This document shows, piece after piece, positions 1-9,394 of a DNA stretch of 64,000 bases. The stretch's first letter is position 1. Each line of letters starts with the position of its first letter. The stretch lies in contig NZ_CP012328.1 of the NCBI RefSeq assembly GCF_001262715.1, positions 124,001 to 188,000 on the forward strand, given 5' to 3'. The notes under the pieces are model-generated. The model searched no databases, had not been told where the DNA came from, and saw only the letters and a list, made by a program, of their open reading frames with translations. A program made the translations under genes and the position numbers. The DNA is from Spiroplasma turonicum (GTDB lineage: Bacteria; Bacillota_I; Bacilli_A; Mycoplasmatales; Mycoplasmataceae).

Positions 1-252
1 AGTAAAAATCAAAGTAATGATAATGTTAACATCTCAAAAAAATCTTTTGTTATTACTGGAACATTAAGTAAACCAAGACCTTATTTTGTTGATTTAATTG
101 AATCATTTGGTGGTAAAGTAATAAGTGCAATAAGTAAAAAAACTGATTATCTTTTAGCTGGTGAAGAAGCTGGTAGTAAATTAGAGAAAGCAAAATCATT
201 ACAAGTTAATATAATTTCAGAGGAAGATTTTTTTAAAATGCTAGAGGGGTAA
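1..252 (+). CDS. ligA: NAD-dependent DNA ligase, C-terminal BRCT part (5' end outside window)
   Basis: Only the last 83 codons are in the window, in frame 1, ending at the TAA at 250-252. The readable part has the look of a BRCT domain: 'FVITGTLS' near the start, then 'FGGKVISAISKKTDYLLAG' and a terminal 'ISEEDFFKML'. This is how bacterial LigA ends. LigA seals nicks during replication and repair using NAD. The gene lies directly before gatC with only 2 nt between stop and start, and the gatC ribosome-binding site overlaps its last codons. Whether the catalytic part upstream is intact cannot be judged here. Confidence 0.85.
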   Translation, partial: SKNQSNDNVNISKKSFVITGTLSKPRPYFVDLIESFGGKVISAISKKTDYLLAGEEAGSKLEKAKSLQVNIISEEDFFKMLEG

Positions 253-254
253 AA

Positions 255-545
255 ATGAAAATTAATTTTGATATACTAAAAAGTTTAGAAGATGATGTAA
301 TGTTAGATTTATCTGATAAAGAGTTGCAGGATGTATTAAAAGTGGAAAATGATATTCTAAATAAATTTGAAAAAGTTTTAAAAATAAACACTGATGGTAT
401 AAGACAACTGCATTATTGTTTTGATTCATTAAATATTTATTTAAGAGAGGATGAAATCACTTATTCTTTAGATAAAAAAGATGTTCTAAGTAATGCACCA
501 GAAAAAGATGAAGATTATATAATTTTAAAAAAGGTGGTTAAATAA
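255..545 (+). CDS. gatC: Asp/Glu-tRNA(Asn/Gln) amidotransferase subunit C
   Basis: A 96-aa acidic protein. GatC is the small subunit that wraps GatA and GatB together in the amidotransferase that turns Glu-tRNA(Gln) into Gln-tRNA(Gln). Sequence similarity is hard to see at this length. The call rests on size, on the N-terminal helical region and central 'DSLNIYLREDE' resembling the GatC linker, and above all on position: it directly precedes gatA (1 nt gap) and gatB. The start is the ATG after a GAGGGG box that overlaps the ligA stop. The window shows no glutaminyl-tRNA synthetase, but that says little about the rest of the genome. Confidence 0.82.
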   Translation: MKINFDILKSLEDDVMLDLSDKELQDVLKVENDILNKFEKVLKINTDGIRQLHYCFDSLNIYLREDEITYSLDKKDVLSNAPEKDEDYIILKKVVK

Positions 546-546
546 T

Positions 547-2001
547 ATGGATTTTAGAACTATAACAATCAAACAGTTGCATGAAAAAATAAAAACCAAA
601 GAAGTTGACCCAGAAAAGTTAATTGAAGAAACTATAAATTCTGCCAGAGATAATTTGAATAGTAATTTTTTAATTACTCTAACAGATAAATGAGCAGTTA
701 AACAACTAAAATCTCTTGTAGGCAATGAAGAAAGTATACTTCATTGTATTCCGTTTATTAGTAAAGACAATATTTCAACAAAGGGTATTTTAACCACAGC
801 AGGTTCAAAATATTTATCAAATTACATTCCTCCTTTTGATGCTACAATCAGTACTTTATTAAATGATTCTGGAGCAATATTAATTGGCAAGGCAGCTTTA
901 GATGAATTAGGTATGGGTGGAACGGGCTTATTTTCATACAATGGTATTATAAAAAACCCATTTGATGAAGAAAGAATTGTTGGTGGAAGCTCAAGTGGTA
1001 GTGCATATGCTGTGTGTAAAGGTATTGTCCCATTCTCAATTGGAACTGACACTGGTGATTCAATAAGAAAACCAGCAAGTTTTGTTGGAATAGTTGGGTA
1101 TAAACCTACATATGGGTCTATATCAAGATATGGAGTTATACCTTATGCACCAAGTTTAGATCATGTCGGCTACTTTACCAATCATGTTGAAGATTTAATA
1201 TATTTAGCAAATGCTACATTTAAACAAGATAATAGAGACTTTACTTCAATTAATAATGAAAAAAACTATTTAAAAATTACTAATCAAGAACCTAAAGCTT
1301 TAAAAGTCGCATTTTTAAAAGATGTTTGAGATTTAATGGATGATGGTTTAAAAGTGGAATATAACACATTATTTAACGAATTAACAAAAGATAATCATAA
1401 AGTTGACTTTGTTGACTTTAGAAAAGACTTACTTGAGGCAGTTCCGGCTATGTATATGATGATATCTTTTGCAGAAGCCGTTTCAACAAGTTCAAATCTT
1501 GATGGTATCAATTTTGGAATAAGAAAAGATGGTGAAACATATGAGCAATTAATAAAAAATACAAGAAACAACGCTTTTGGAGAAACTGTAAAAAGAAGAT
1601 TTTTACTAGGTAGCTATCAATTAAAAAAAGAAAATCAAGAATTGTTACTTGCAAAATCTAAAAAAGTAAGAAGGTTAGTTGTTCAAGAACTTGAAAAACT
1701 CTATGAAGAATATGATATTTTAATTCTGCCACCATCTTTTGAACCTGCTCCATTAATTAATGAAGTTTACGGTACTGACATAGAAGAAAGATATGATGAC
1801 ACTACTGCTTTTATGAAAGATCTTTTAATACTTGCTAACTTAAATGGAATGCCTTCAATAACAATACCTTTCATTAAAGATAAAAAAACTAACCTACCCA
1901 TAGGTATAAATATAAATTCCAAACCATTTAGTGATGACTTGTTATTGAGTACGTCATTGTATCTAGAAAAATTAATAAAGAAAGTTTTTAATAAGGGGTA
2001 A
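547..2001 (+). CDS. gatA: Asp/Glu-tRNA(Asn/Gln) amidotransferase subunit A
   Basis: 484 aa, in one frame across TGA(Trp) codons at 691 and 1327. It belongs to the amidase-signature family: 'VGGSSSGSA' followed by 'GTDTGDSIRKPASF' carries the Ser-cisSer-Lys-type catalytic core. GatA hydrolyses glutamine and passes the ammonia to GatB. Length matches the usual 480-490 aa. It sits between gatC and gatB with gaps of 1 and 4 nt, so the three are one operon and probably translationally coupled. Usual GatA proteins read 'GSDTGGSIRQPA'; here the second glycine is aspartate ('TGDSIRKPA'), a small departure next to the catalytic serine. Confidence 0.95.
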
Positions 2002-2005
2002 ACAT

Positions 2006-3442
2006 ATGACAAATTTTGAAGTTATTATAGGTATTGAAAATCACGTCGAGTTAAAAACTAATTCAAAAATTTTTAGTAACTCACCAGTCTCTTATGGAGA
2101 AAGTCCGAATTCACAAGTTAATGAAATAGATTTGGGTTATCCAGGTGCTTTACCATCAGTTAATAAAAAAGGTGTAGAATTGGCAATACTAGCTTGTAAT
2201 GCATTAAAAATGAAAATAGATAATATCTTAAGATTTGATAGAAAAAGTTATTTCTATTCAGATTTACCAAAAGGTTTTCAAATAACTCAACAGTTTCATC
2301 CAATAGGCCGTGAAGGATATTTGGAAATTGAATTAAATGGAGCCGTAAAAAAAATTGGTATTGAAAGAATTCACATTGAAGAAGATACAGCAAAACAAAT
2401 ACACAAAGATGGTAAAACATTTATAGATTATAATAGGTGTGGAGTTGGGTTAATAGAAATTGTATCTAAACCTGTATTGAGAACTTCTGAAGAAGCAATA
2501 AGTTACGTATCAAAGCTTCGCGAAATATTATTATTTTTAAATGTAAGTGATGTAAAAATGAACGAAGGTTCATTCAGGTGTGATATTAATATATCTCTTA
2601 GACCATATGGTTTTGATGGATTTGGAAATAAAGTAGAAATAAAAAATCTTAACTCTCTAAATAATATTAAAAAAGCAATTGATTATGAAATTAAAAGACA
2701 ATCTGAATTAATACTTTCAAATCAAGTTGTTGAACAAGAAACAAGACGTTTTGATGAATCTAAACAAGAAACAGTTTTAATGCGTAAAAAAAATGATGCA
2801 ATTGATTATAAGTATTTTCGTGAACCAAATATATTTCCGATAAAATTAGATAATAATTGAATTGAATCAATTATAAAAAACTCTCCTGAATTGGCTGATA
2901 AAAAAAGAGAAAGATACACAAGTGTATACAATTTCAAGTTAGAAGAAACAAATTTCATACTTAGTGATTATTATCTAACAAAGTTTTTTGAAGATTGTAT
3001 TGATTTAGGAATTGAACCTAAGAAAATTTTAAATTATATCATAACAGATATTAAGGCTCTACTTAATAAAAACAATATTACAATTGAGAAGAGTTATATA
3101 AGCCCGCTTGATATAAAAGATATATGTGAACTTATGGATAAAGGCATTATATCATCAAAGCATGCAAAAAGTATAATACCAATAATTTTTGAGTCTAATA
3201 AAAAAGCTATTGAAGTTATTGAAGAAAATAATTGAAAATTAATATCTGATGAAAATGAAATAAAAAGTTTATTATTACCTATTTTACAAGAAAATAAATC
3301 TTTAATTATGGAATCATATTCTACAAGACGTGAAAGAGTTGAAAAAACAATAATGGGAGTACTTATGAAAAAAACTGGAGGTAATATTAATCCTAAAATA
3401 AGTATGGAATTAATTACCCAAGAAATAAAAAAGATTAATTAA
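2006..3442 (+). CDS. gatB: Asp/Glu-tRNA(Asn/Gln) amidotransferase subunit B
   Basis: 478 aa across TGA(Trp) codons at 2858 and 3233. The N-terminus 'VIIGIENHVELKTNSKIF' matches the GatB/GatE family ('GLEVHVQL.T..K.F'), with 'IHIEEDTAKQ' and 'VDYNR'-like 'IDYNRCGVGLIEIVS' following. The C-terminal part is the helical YqeY-like tail that contacts tRNA. GatB holds the kinase and transamidase site that activates the misacylated glutamate. The family usually has 'G(L/I)E.H.QL'; here the Gln after V is Glu. The start is the ATG 4 nt after the gatA stop. The gene converges on ktrA with 3 nt between stops. Confidence 0.95.
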
Positions 3443-3453
3443 AAATTAATCTT
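3431..3453. terminator. Bidirectional hairpin between gatB and ktrA
   Basis: A perfect 9-bp inverted repeat, AAGATTAAT / ATTAATCTT with a 5-nt loop, spans both converging stop codons. It lacks a clear T-tract on either side, so termination strength is uncertain. Confidence 0.45.
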
Positions 3454-4132
3454 CATCTCCTCTAATTTTCATAACAAGATCATTAACTACATTATTTCTT
3501 GCAAAAATTACAATAGTATCATTTTCTTTTAATGCAGTATATTCATCTGGAATAACAATTTTACCATTTCTTTTTATTTGAACTATGTTAAAGTCTTTGT
3601 TGGGGTTTAAACCTACATCAAAGACTTTTTTATTAATTATTTCTTTGTTTCTAACATCAATATTTGTAAATACAAATTCTCCATCAGTGCTTTGAACTTC
3701 ACTTTCAATATCAAACAAAGTTTTAGTTGCAACCATTTTTGCACTCATAACATCAGGAATAACAACCATGTCACCTTCTAGCCCTAAAGCCTTTAATATA
3801 CGTCTATGTTTTTCATCTCTAGCCCTGACTATAATGTTTTCAACCTCTAAATCAATAAGATTTAAAACTGTAAGTATACTTGATTCCATATTTGAACCAA
3901 AACAAACTATTACACCATCAAATTGAACAATTCCATTTTTCTCTAATGCAGCTTTATTTGTTGTATCTAAAATAACACCTTCTACACTGTCGAACTCGTT
4001 TATATGTTTGTTTAAATTTTCTTCGTTATAATCAAATATTTTGATTATTTGTTTCTTTTCTTCTAAAGCTTGTGCAACAGACAAACCAAAATAATTCGCT
4101 CCTAAAATAGCAAAACTTTTTTTCCTTGCCAT
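3446..4132 (-). CDS. ktrA: Potassium uptake protein KtrA/TrkA (RCK regulatory subunit)
   Basis: 228 aa. The N-terminal Rossmann (RCK_N) fold begins 'FAILGANYFGLSVAQAL', a nucleotide-binding GxNxxG variant, and is followed by a TrkA_C-type domain ending near 'NDTIVIFARNN'. KtrA is a cytosolic ring that gates the KtrB channel in response to ATP/ADP. The start is the ATG at 4132, preceded by GGAGGTTAAT on the minus strand; an in-frame ATG 4 codons upstream lies on top of that Shine-Dalgarno box and is less likely. It is divergent from the ktrB gene, with promoters back to back between them. Confidence 0.9.
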   Translation of the reverse strand: MARKKSFAILGANYFGLSVAQALEEKKQIIKIFDYNEENLNKHINEFDSVEGVILDTTNKAALEKNGIVQFDGVIVCFGSNMESSILTVLNLIDLEVENIIVRARDEKHRRILKALGLEGDMVVIPDVMSAKMVATKTLFDIESEVQSTDGEFVFTNIDVRNKEIINKKVFDVGLNPNKDFNIVQIKRNGKIVIPDEYTALKENDTIVIFARNNVVNDLVMKIRGDED

Positions 4133-4157
4133 ATTAACCTCCACATATGCTTAATTA

Positions 4158-4191
4158 ATTATACAACTCTTTTGCTAGTTTGTTGTATAAT
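4158..4191. promoter_or_regulatory. Symmetric divergent promoter of ktrA and ktrB
   Basis: A perfect 10-bp inverted repeat (ATTATACAAC at 4158-4167, GTTGTATAAT at 4182-4191) places a TATAAT -10 box pointing outward on each strand. The arms are 14 nt apart. No good -35 is seen for either side, so the repeat may also be a regulator site. Confidence 0.5.
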
Positions 4192-4219
4192 TTATGTATT
4201 ATAATTATATGAGGTCTTT

Positions 4220-5839
4220 ATGGATAAAAATATTGTTAAAGATAAAAAATCTATTATGAAAAAAGATAAGATTTTTAAAAAGTTAAAAAATTGATGACCT
4301 TTCTCAAGAATTACAGGAAGAATTATAATATGATATCTCTTATCAATTTTGATAGGAGGATTTTTATTGTCTATTCCAGGAGTTATAACTGATGAAAATA
4401 ATTATTGAAAATTATTAGTAGGAGTATTTACAGCTTCAAGTGCAATATCAGACACTGGCATAACAATGGTTCAAACTAACACTAGCTATTCTTTTATTGG
4501 ACAACTATTAATAATAATAATGTGTCAAATTGGTGGAATTGGTATACTAACATTAAAAATTGTTTTATTAGCTATGTTAGGTAAAAAAGTTTCACTTGAT
4601 GATCAGAGTATAGCACAATCTGAAAGAGGTAATAGTGCTCTTTCGAGTACTGTTGAGATGATAAAAGATGCTTTTATTTTTCTACTATGATTAGAAATTA
4701 TAGGGGCTTTTTTCTTATTCTTTGCTTTTTATTTTAATGAAGTTGATACATCAATGGTAGTCGATAAAACAGGAGTTACTAATTCTTATCATGATTTTGG
4801 TAAATCTTTGTGAAGTTCTATATTCCACTCTGTTAGTGCCACAAACAATGCAGGATTTGATATAATAAGTGGGAACTCATTATTACCTTATAACCAAGGT
4901 AATTCACATGCGTACTTATTACAAGTTATATTTTTATGCCAATGAGTAATTGGAGGACTAGGATATCCTACTTACCATGACATTAAAAGAAAAATTAAGG
5001 CAAGATCTGAAGGTACAACTGTAAAGTTTTCACTTTTCACTAAATTAAACTTTGTTGTATATTCATGTTTATTTGTAATTGGTCCAATACTGGTTTTTAT
5101 AACTGAATTTGCAACAACTCAAGATAGTCAAATTTTAAAAAACGGAGACTTCAAAGTGTCTGAAAAACTTGTTAATGGTGAAATAGTAAGTACAAAAGAA
5201 TGAGTAGCAGACCCATCTGGTTCGTGAAAACCTGCATATGTTTGAATAATGGATTTATTGTTTAATGTTTCTTCTTGTAGAAATGCAGGATTTGCAACTG
5301 TAGATATTAATAATTTTACAGCAGGAAGTAAAGTTATAATGTCACTGTGAATGTTCATAGGTTCAGCACCCTCTTCAACAGCAGGAGGTATAAGAACTAC
5401 TACATTTGCAATTACATTATTAGCGGTATGATCAATTGTAAGAAATAAAAAAACAGTCGAAGCATTTAAAAGAAAAATACCAGATGAGGTAGTTAAGCGT
5501 GCATTTGCTGTAGTAATTATTTCAATAGCTATTGTATTTTTTGTTGTAATTGCAGTTTATTTAGATAGTAACAAAGCATTATCAACTAGTAATGATCAAG
5601 AATCACAAAATGAACTTTTAATAAAAGTATTGATTTATGTGTCAAGTGCATTTGGTACGGTTGGTTTCCAACCATTTTCAAATGATCAAGCTCAAAATAT
5701 GGGTTGAATTTCAAAAGTTTTATTAATAATTACAATGTTTATAGGTCAATTAGGTATATCAAATACATTATTAGCTTTTGTAAAACCTAAAAATAAACAA
5801 AATTTTACATATGTTGAAGAAGATGTAGTTATTGGTTAA
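4220..5839 (+). CDS. ktrB: Potassium transporter KtrB/TrkH family membrane subunit
   Basis: 539 aa integral membrane protein read through many TGA(Trp) codons. Four P-loop repeats typical of TrkH/KtrB are visible, including 'SATNNAGFD', 'SSCRNAGFATVDI' and 'SAFGTVGFQPF', each with the selectivity-filter glycine before F. 'GSAPSSTAGGIRTTT' is the conserved segment seen in the family as GGSPGSTAGGIKTTT. It forms the K+ (or K+/Na+) translocating subunit that KtrA gates. It is somewhat longer than the usual ~450 aa because of a charged N-terminus. The start ATG at 4220 follows GAGG at 4211. The divergent ktrA supplies the regulatory subunit. Confidence 0.9.
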
Positions 5840-5859
5840 TCAAGAAAAGAGGTTAAAAA

Positions 5860-7707
5860 ATGGATATAAGTAGGAAAAACGGTTCAAAGGGACCGTTCAT
5901 AAAAATATTATTTAGGTATTATAAACAAGAATGAAAATTGACATTAATAATGCTAATTTTTTGTTTTATTATTGTTTCGTGCTCATTGTTATTACCAATA
6001 TTAACATATCAAATGACAAAAGCAATCACTAAGGAATTGTCAGAAAAACAAAACATACCATTTGAAGATGATGGTGGAACTGGTATATTATCAAGTTGAG
6101 GTATGAGTTGAATTAATCTTGTGTATATCTCCATTGCAGATGTTGTATTATACTGTATAACTTCATTTTATTATGATTATGTATCATATATAATGGGTAG
6201 AAAAATAGAAATAAGTCTTAGAAATAGATGTTTAGAAAATTTAGTAAGACAAGATATATCATATTATTCAGATAAAAAAATTGGAGAAATCTTAACAAAG
6301 GTTGTGTCAGATACACAAACGGTCGGGGATCAAGCCGTTCAAGTTCCATTACAAATTGGATTATCTATATTTGAAATAACAGCATCAAGTATTTTAATGT
6401 TCGTATTCACTTGAAAACTTGGTTTATTAACATTAATAATATTTATTGTATGTATGGTTTTGATGGCATTATGTTTTTTTGCTACAAGAAAAAAAGTTTT
6501 ACGTGTAAGAGAGGTAATAACTTCTATAAACGGAGATGTCACTGATAGAGTGGCAACAGTTAGATTAATTAAATCTGCAGGTACAGAAAATTATGAAACC
6601 AAAAGGTTTATTGAAGTCCACAAAGATTATTATAAAAAATCTAAAGCAGTTGGTCTTAACCAAGCACTTATGTTAACAACTATGTGAGGAGGAGTTTTTA
6701 TACTTAAGTTTTTCTCAATAATTGGTGCAATGCTTTTATATGGTTTATGATCAACTCCACAAGAAGGTTTAACTTTTTTTAAATATACATTTGCTTCATT
6801 TCAATTAGCAGAAGCAATGATGTTAAGTCCATTATTTCAAATTATGAATGCTTTATTTGGATTAGTTTATGCATCAGTTGCTTCTGAACGTGTTAATGAC
6901 ACAATCAATGCTAAGTCGATAATGAATCATCATTATTTTGATGGTGAAATAGTTGACCACATAAAAGGAAGCATTGTATTTAATGATGTTGAATTTGCCT
7001 ATCCAGAGAAACCTACAAAAATAATATTACCAAAATTTAGTTTTAAGTTTGAAGAATCTAAAAGTTATGCTTTTGTTGGAGAAACAGGTAGTGGTAAATC
7101 TACAATTGCAAAACTTCTGTTAAGATTTTATGACCCAACATCAGGGTCTATAATAATTAATGAAAATTTAAACTTAAAAGATGTTAATTTATCAAGTTAT
7201 TTAAAAAATGTAGGTTATGTTGAACAAGACCCACAAATACTTTATGGAGATGTATTTGAAAATGTAATGTATGGTACATTTGGCGCTTCTAAAGCAGAAA
7301 TAATAAGTGCTTGTAAAAAAGCTGAACTACATGATCTTGTTATGTCATGACCAGATAAATATGAAACGATTCTTGGGGAACGTGGCTTTATGCTTAGTGG
7401 TGGGCAAAAACAAAGATTAGTAATTGCAAGAATGTTTTTAAAAAACCCTCAATTATTAATTCTTGATGAAGCTACAAGTGCATTAGACAACATTGTTGAA
7501 AAAGAAATTCAAATGAAACTTGACTCATTAATGAAGGGTAGAACAACGGTTACAATTGCTCATAGATTAAGCACTATAAAAAATGCTGATGAAATTATTG
7601 TTTTAGGTGCAAATGGTAAAGGTATTGTACAGAGAGGTACTTTTGAAGAATTAAAAAACAAAGAAGGACATTTCCAAAAATTATATAATGCGGGACTAAT
7701 TGATTAA
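5860..7707 (+). CDS. ABC exporter half-transporter (ABC transmembrane domain + ATPase)
   Basis: 615 aa. The N-terminal ~330 residues hold about six membrane helices and an ABC-exporter transmembrane domain. The ATPase follows with Walker A 'GETGSGKST' (about residue 406), a Q-loop '[14 protein letters not shown]', signature '[12 protein letters not shown]' (about 511), Walker B '[12 protein letters not shown]' and the H-loop in 'TIAHRLSTI'. This is the multidrug/lipid exporter (MsbA-like) class; the substrate cannot be told. Such proteins work as dimers. A second protein of the same class is encoded on the minus strand at 20122-22092. It lies 20 nt after ktrB and may share its transcript. Confidence 0.9.
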
Positions 7708-7721
7708 TTAGTCTTTTTTTT
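7694..7721 (+). terminator. Rho-independent terminator after the ABC exporter
   Basis: GACTAAT and ATTAGTC form a 7-bp stem around a 6-nt loop, followed by eight T. The stem overlaps the stop codon of the exporter gene. Confidence 0.8.
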
Positions 7722-7750
7722 GATAAAATAGTAAGTGAAAAGAGGTTATT

Positions 7751-8131
7751 ATGAGACCAAATAATTTATGTAAAGCAGGATGCATAACTTCAATAGTTTT
7801 GAGTGCGGTTACTATAGTAAGTGGTTTAATTTTAAGTGTTGTTTTATTAACTGCAAGTTTAAATTTCACTCCTGATAGTAATAATGTAGGAGCCGATGTT
7901 TTTGCTTATACAGTTTTAAAAGTACTTATAATTGGTATTATTATCTTTATTATGGTGATTGTTTGTTTTCAAATCCCAACAATAATTGCATCAGCAAAAG
8001 TTTTAAGAGGAACTGCTAAAGGTAAAACAGCCGCAGGTGTTTTGTCAATTATTTTTAGTGGTATAGTTGGTGGTGTTTTAATACTTTGTGGTAAATATGA
8101 AGAAACAAATATGACTGATGAAAATTTATAA
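7751..8131 (+). CDS. Small multi-pass membrane protein, unknown function
   Basis: 126 aa with GAGG 8 nt before the ATG. Three or four hydrophobic segments are visible: about residues 11-35, 55-80 and 95-112, with a cysteine at residue 7 and another at 11. The C-terminus is acidic and probably cytosolic. I do not recognise a family. A second small membrane protein of similar size lies just past four tRNA genes, at 8696-9070; the two do not look clearly homologous. It follows a strong terminator, so it should have its own promoter, but none is obvious in the 29-nt gap. Confidence 0.7.
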   Translation: MRPNNLCKAGCITSIVLSAVTIVSGLILSVVLLTASLNFTPDSNNVGADVFAYTVLKVLIIGIIIFIMVIVCFQIPTIIASAKVLRGTAKGKTAAGVLSIIFSGIVGGVLILCGKYEETNMTDENL

Positions 8132-8243
8132 TTCTAAAAATAATTCTAAAAAGTTTTTATAAATAATTTTTATAAATACAACTCTCTTTATTTTTTATTT
8201 GGAAAATCTAATATGAAAATATTAATAAAATATTAAAAAAAAC

Positions 8244-8273
8244 TTGATTTTTTTTATTCTAATATGCTATTAT
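8244..8273 (+). promoter_or_regulatory. Promoter of the tRNA-Asn/Glu/Val/Thr operon
   Basis: TTGATT at 8244-8249, 18-nt spacer and TATTAT at 8268-8273 with an extended -10 TG at 8265-8266. The first tRNA begins 20 nt after the -10 box. Confidence 0.65.
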
Positions 8274-8293
8274 GTATAGGTAGCAATTATTAT

Positions 8294-8369
8294 GGCTTTT
8301 TAGCTCAGTTGGTAGAGCAACCGGCTGTTAACCGGTTGGTCGCAGGTTCGAGTCCTGCAAAAGCCGCCA
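8294..8369 (+). tRNA. tRNA-Asn (GTT)
   Basis: Acceptor GGCTTTT pairs with AAAAGCC, discriminator G, encoded CCA. The anticodon loop CTGTTAA gives GTT. First of a four-gene tRNA operon. Confidence 0.96.
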
Positions 8370-8377
8370 TTTTTTAT

Positions 8378-8453
8378 GGCCTGTTGGTGAAGCGGTGAAC
8401 ACACACGGTTTTCATCCGTGCATACACGGGTTCGATCCCCGTACAGGCTACCA
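8378..8453 (+). tRNA. tRNA-Glu (TTC)
   Basis: Acceptor GGCCTGT pairs with ACAGGCT (first pair G-T), encoded CCA. The anticodon loop carries TTC. Its product is also the substrate donor for GatCAB only if mischarged on tRNA-Gln, which is not in this window. Confidence 0.95.
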
Positions 8454-8465
8454 TATTTTTTTAAA

Positions 8466-8541
8466 GGAGTGTTAGCTCAGTTGGGAGAGCATCTGCCTTA
8501 CAAGCAGACGGTCAGCGGTTCAAGTCCGTTACACTCCACCA
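8466..8541 (+). tRNA. tRNA-Val (TAC)
   Basis: Acceptor GGAGTGT / ACACTCC, encoded CCA, anticodon loop CTTACAA giving TAC. Confidence 0.96.
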
Positions 8542-8546
8542 TCTAC

Positions 8547-8622
8547 GCTGATGTGGCTCAATTGGCAGAGCAACTGACTTGTAATCAGTAGGTTGTAGGT
8601 TCAAGTCCTATCATCAGCACCA
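8547..8622 (+). tRNA. tRNA-Thr (TGT)
   Basis: Acceptor GCTGATG / CATCAGC, encoded CCA, anticodon loop CTTGTAA giving TGT. A weak 4-bp hairpin (CAAC at 8639, GTTG about 8650) followed by nine T probably ends the operon. Confidence 0.96.
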
Positions 8623-8695
8623 GATATGATATTAAATCAACTATTATTGGTTGTTTTTTTTTATAATTTTTTAGTATTATTATAAAGAGGTTAAA

Positions 8696-9070
8696 ATGAA
8701 AAGAAGTTTCCAAATACCACTATACATAGGATTAACTCTAGCATTTGTTATAAACATATTAGCAATGTCATTAGTAAAAGTCATAAGTCATAAAACAGAA
8801 AACACTTTAAGTCTTAGTGCTTATGTTTGAGTTTTTTTATATTGCATATTATCAATATTTTTACTTATTTCAATTTTAATTTTTCTTTTAAAAAAAGCAG
8901 ATAATTCAAAGTTTGTATGTTCAATACTTTCAATTACTTATGGGGTGTTTACACTTTTTTCATTTGTTACAATTTCTTATTTATTTGGAATACCAATGGC
9001 AATTTTAGGTATATTATTTATAACAATTGGGTCAATATATATTCATAAAAATAAAGAAAATTATTATTAA
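8696..9070 (+). CDS. Small membrane protein, unknown function
   Basis: 124 aa, with one TGA(Trp) codon in the middle that splits it under the standard code. GAGG lies 7 nt before the ATG. Four hydrophobic segments are visible at about residues 7-26, 42-64, 73-93 and 97-115, and the tail is lysine-rich. The topology suggests a four-helix inner-membrane protein. No family is recognised. It lies between two tRNA operons. Both ends are supported: a good start context and a TAA followed by the next promoter. Confidence 0.7.
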
Positions 9071-9078
9071 AAATATAA

Positions 9079-9106
9079 TTACAAAACATTAAAAAAATGT
9101 TATTAT
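9079..9106 (+). promoter_or_regulatory. Promoter of tRNA-Lys/tRNA-Leu
   Basis: TTACAA, 16-nt spacer, TATTAT at 9101-9106 with an extended -10 TGT just upstream. tRNA-Lys begins 18 nt downstream. Confidence 0.55.
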
Positions 9107-9124
9107 TATTTTGTTGATTTTAAT

Positions 9125-9200
<76 letters not shown>

Positions 9201-9205
9201 TCCAC

Positions 9206-9290
9206 CCGGGATTGGCGGAATTGGCAGACGCACCAGACTTAGGATCTGGCGTGGTAACACGTGGGGGTTCAAGTCCCTTATCCCGGACCA
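9206..9290 (+). tRNA. tRNA-Leu (TAG)
   Basis: 85 nt with a long variable arm as expected for leucine. Acceptor CCGGGAT / ATCCCGG, encoded CCA, anticodon loop CTTAGGA giving TAG. Confidence 0.95.
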
Positions 9291-9302
9291 TATATGAAAT
9301 TT

Positions 9303-9327
9303 ATGCATCTTAGTGATGCATTTTTTT
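9303..9327 (+). terminator. Terminator of the tRNA-Lys/Leu operon
   Basis: ATGCATC / GATGCAT 7-bp stem with a 5-nt loop, followed by seven T. Confidence 0.85.
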
Positions 9328-9394
9328 ATTTTATTTATATTATAAAATAATTATGTTAATATCATTTAGATAAAAAAATAAGTAAGGAGTTTAT

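Noticed and set aside
525-1052. Minus-strand open frames opposite gatA
   Set aside because: They are shadows of the intact GatA frame; no ribosome-binding site or codon pattern supports them.
8132-8230. Direct repeats TTTTTATAAATA and ATTCTAAAAA after the first small membrane gene
   Set aside because: Short, AT-only and imperfect; not enough to claim a repeat family.
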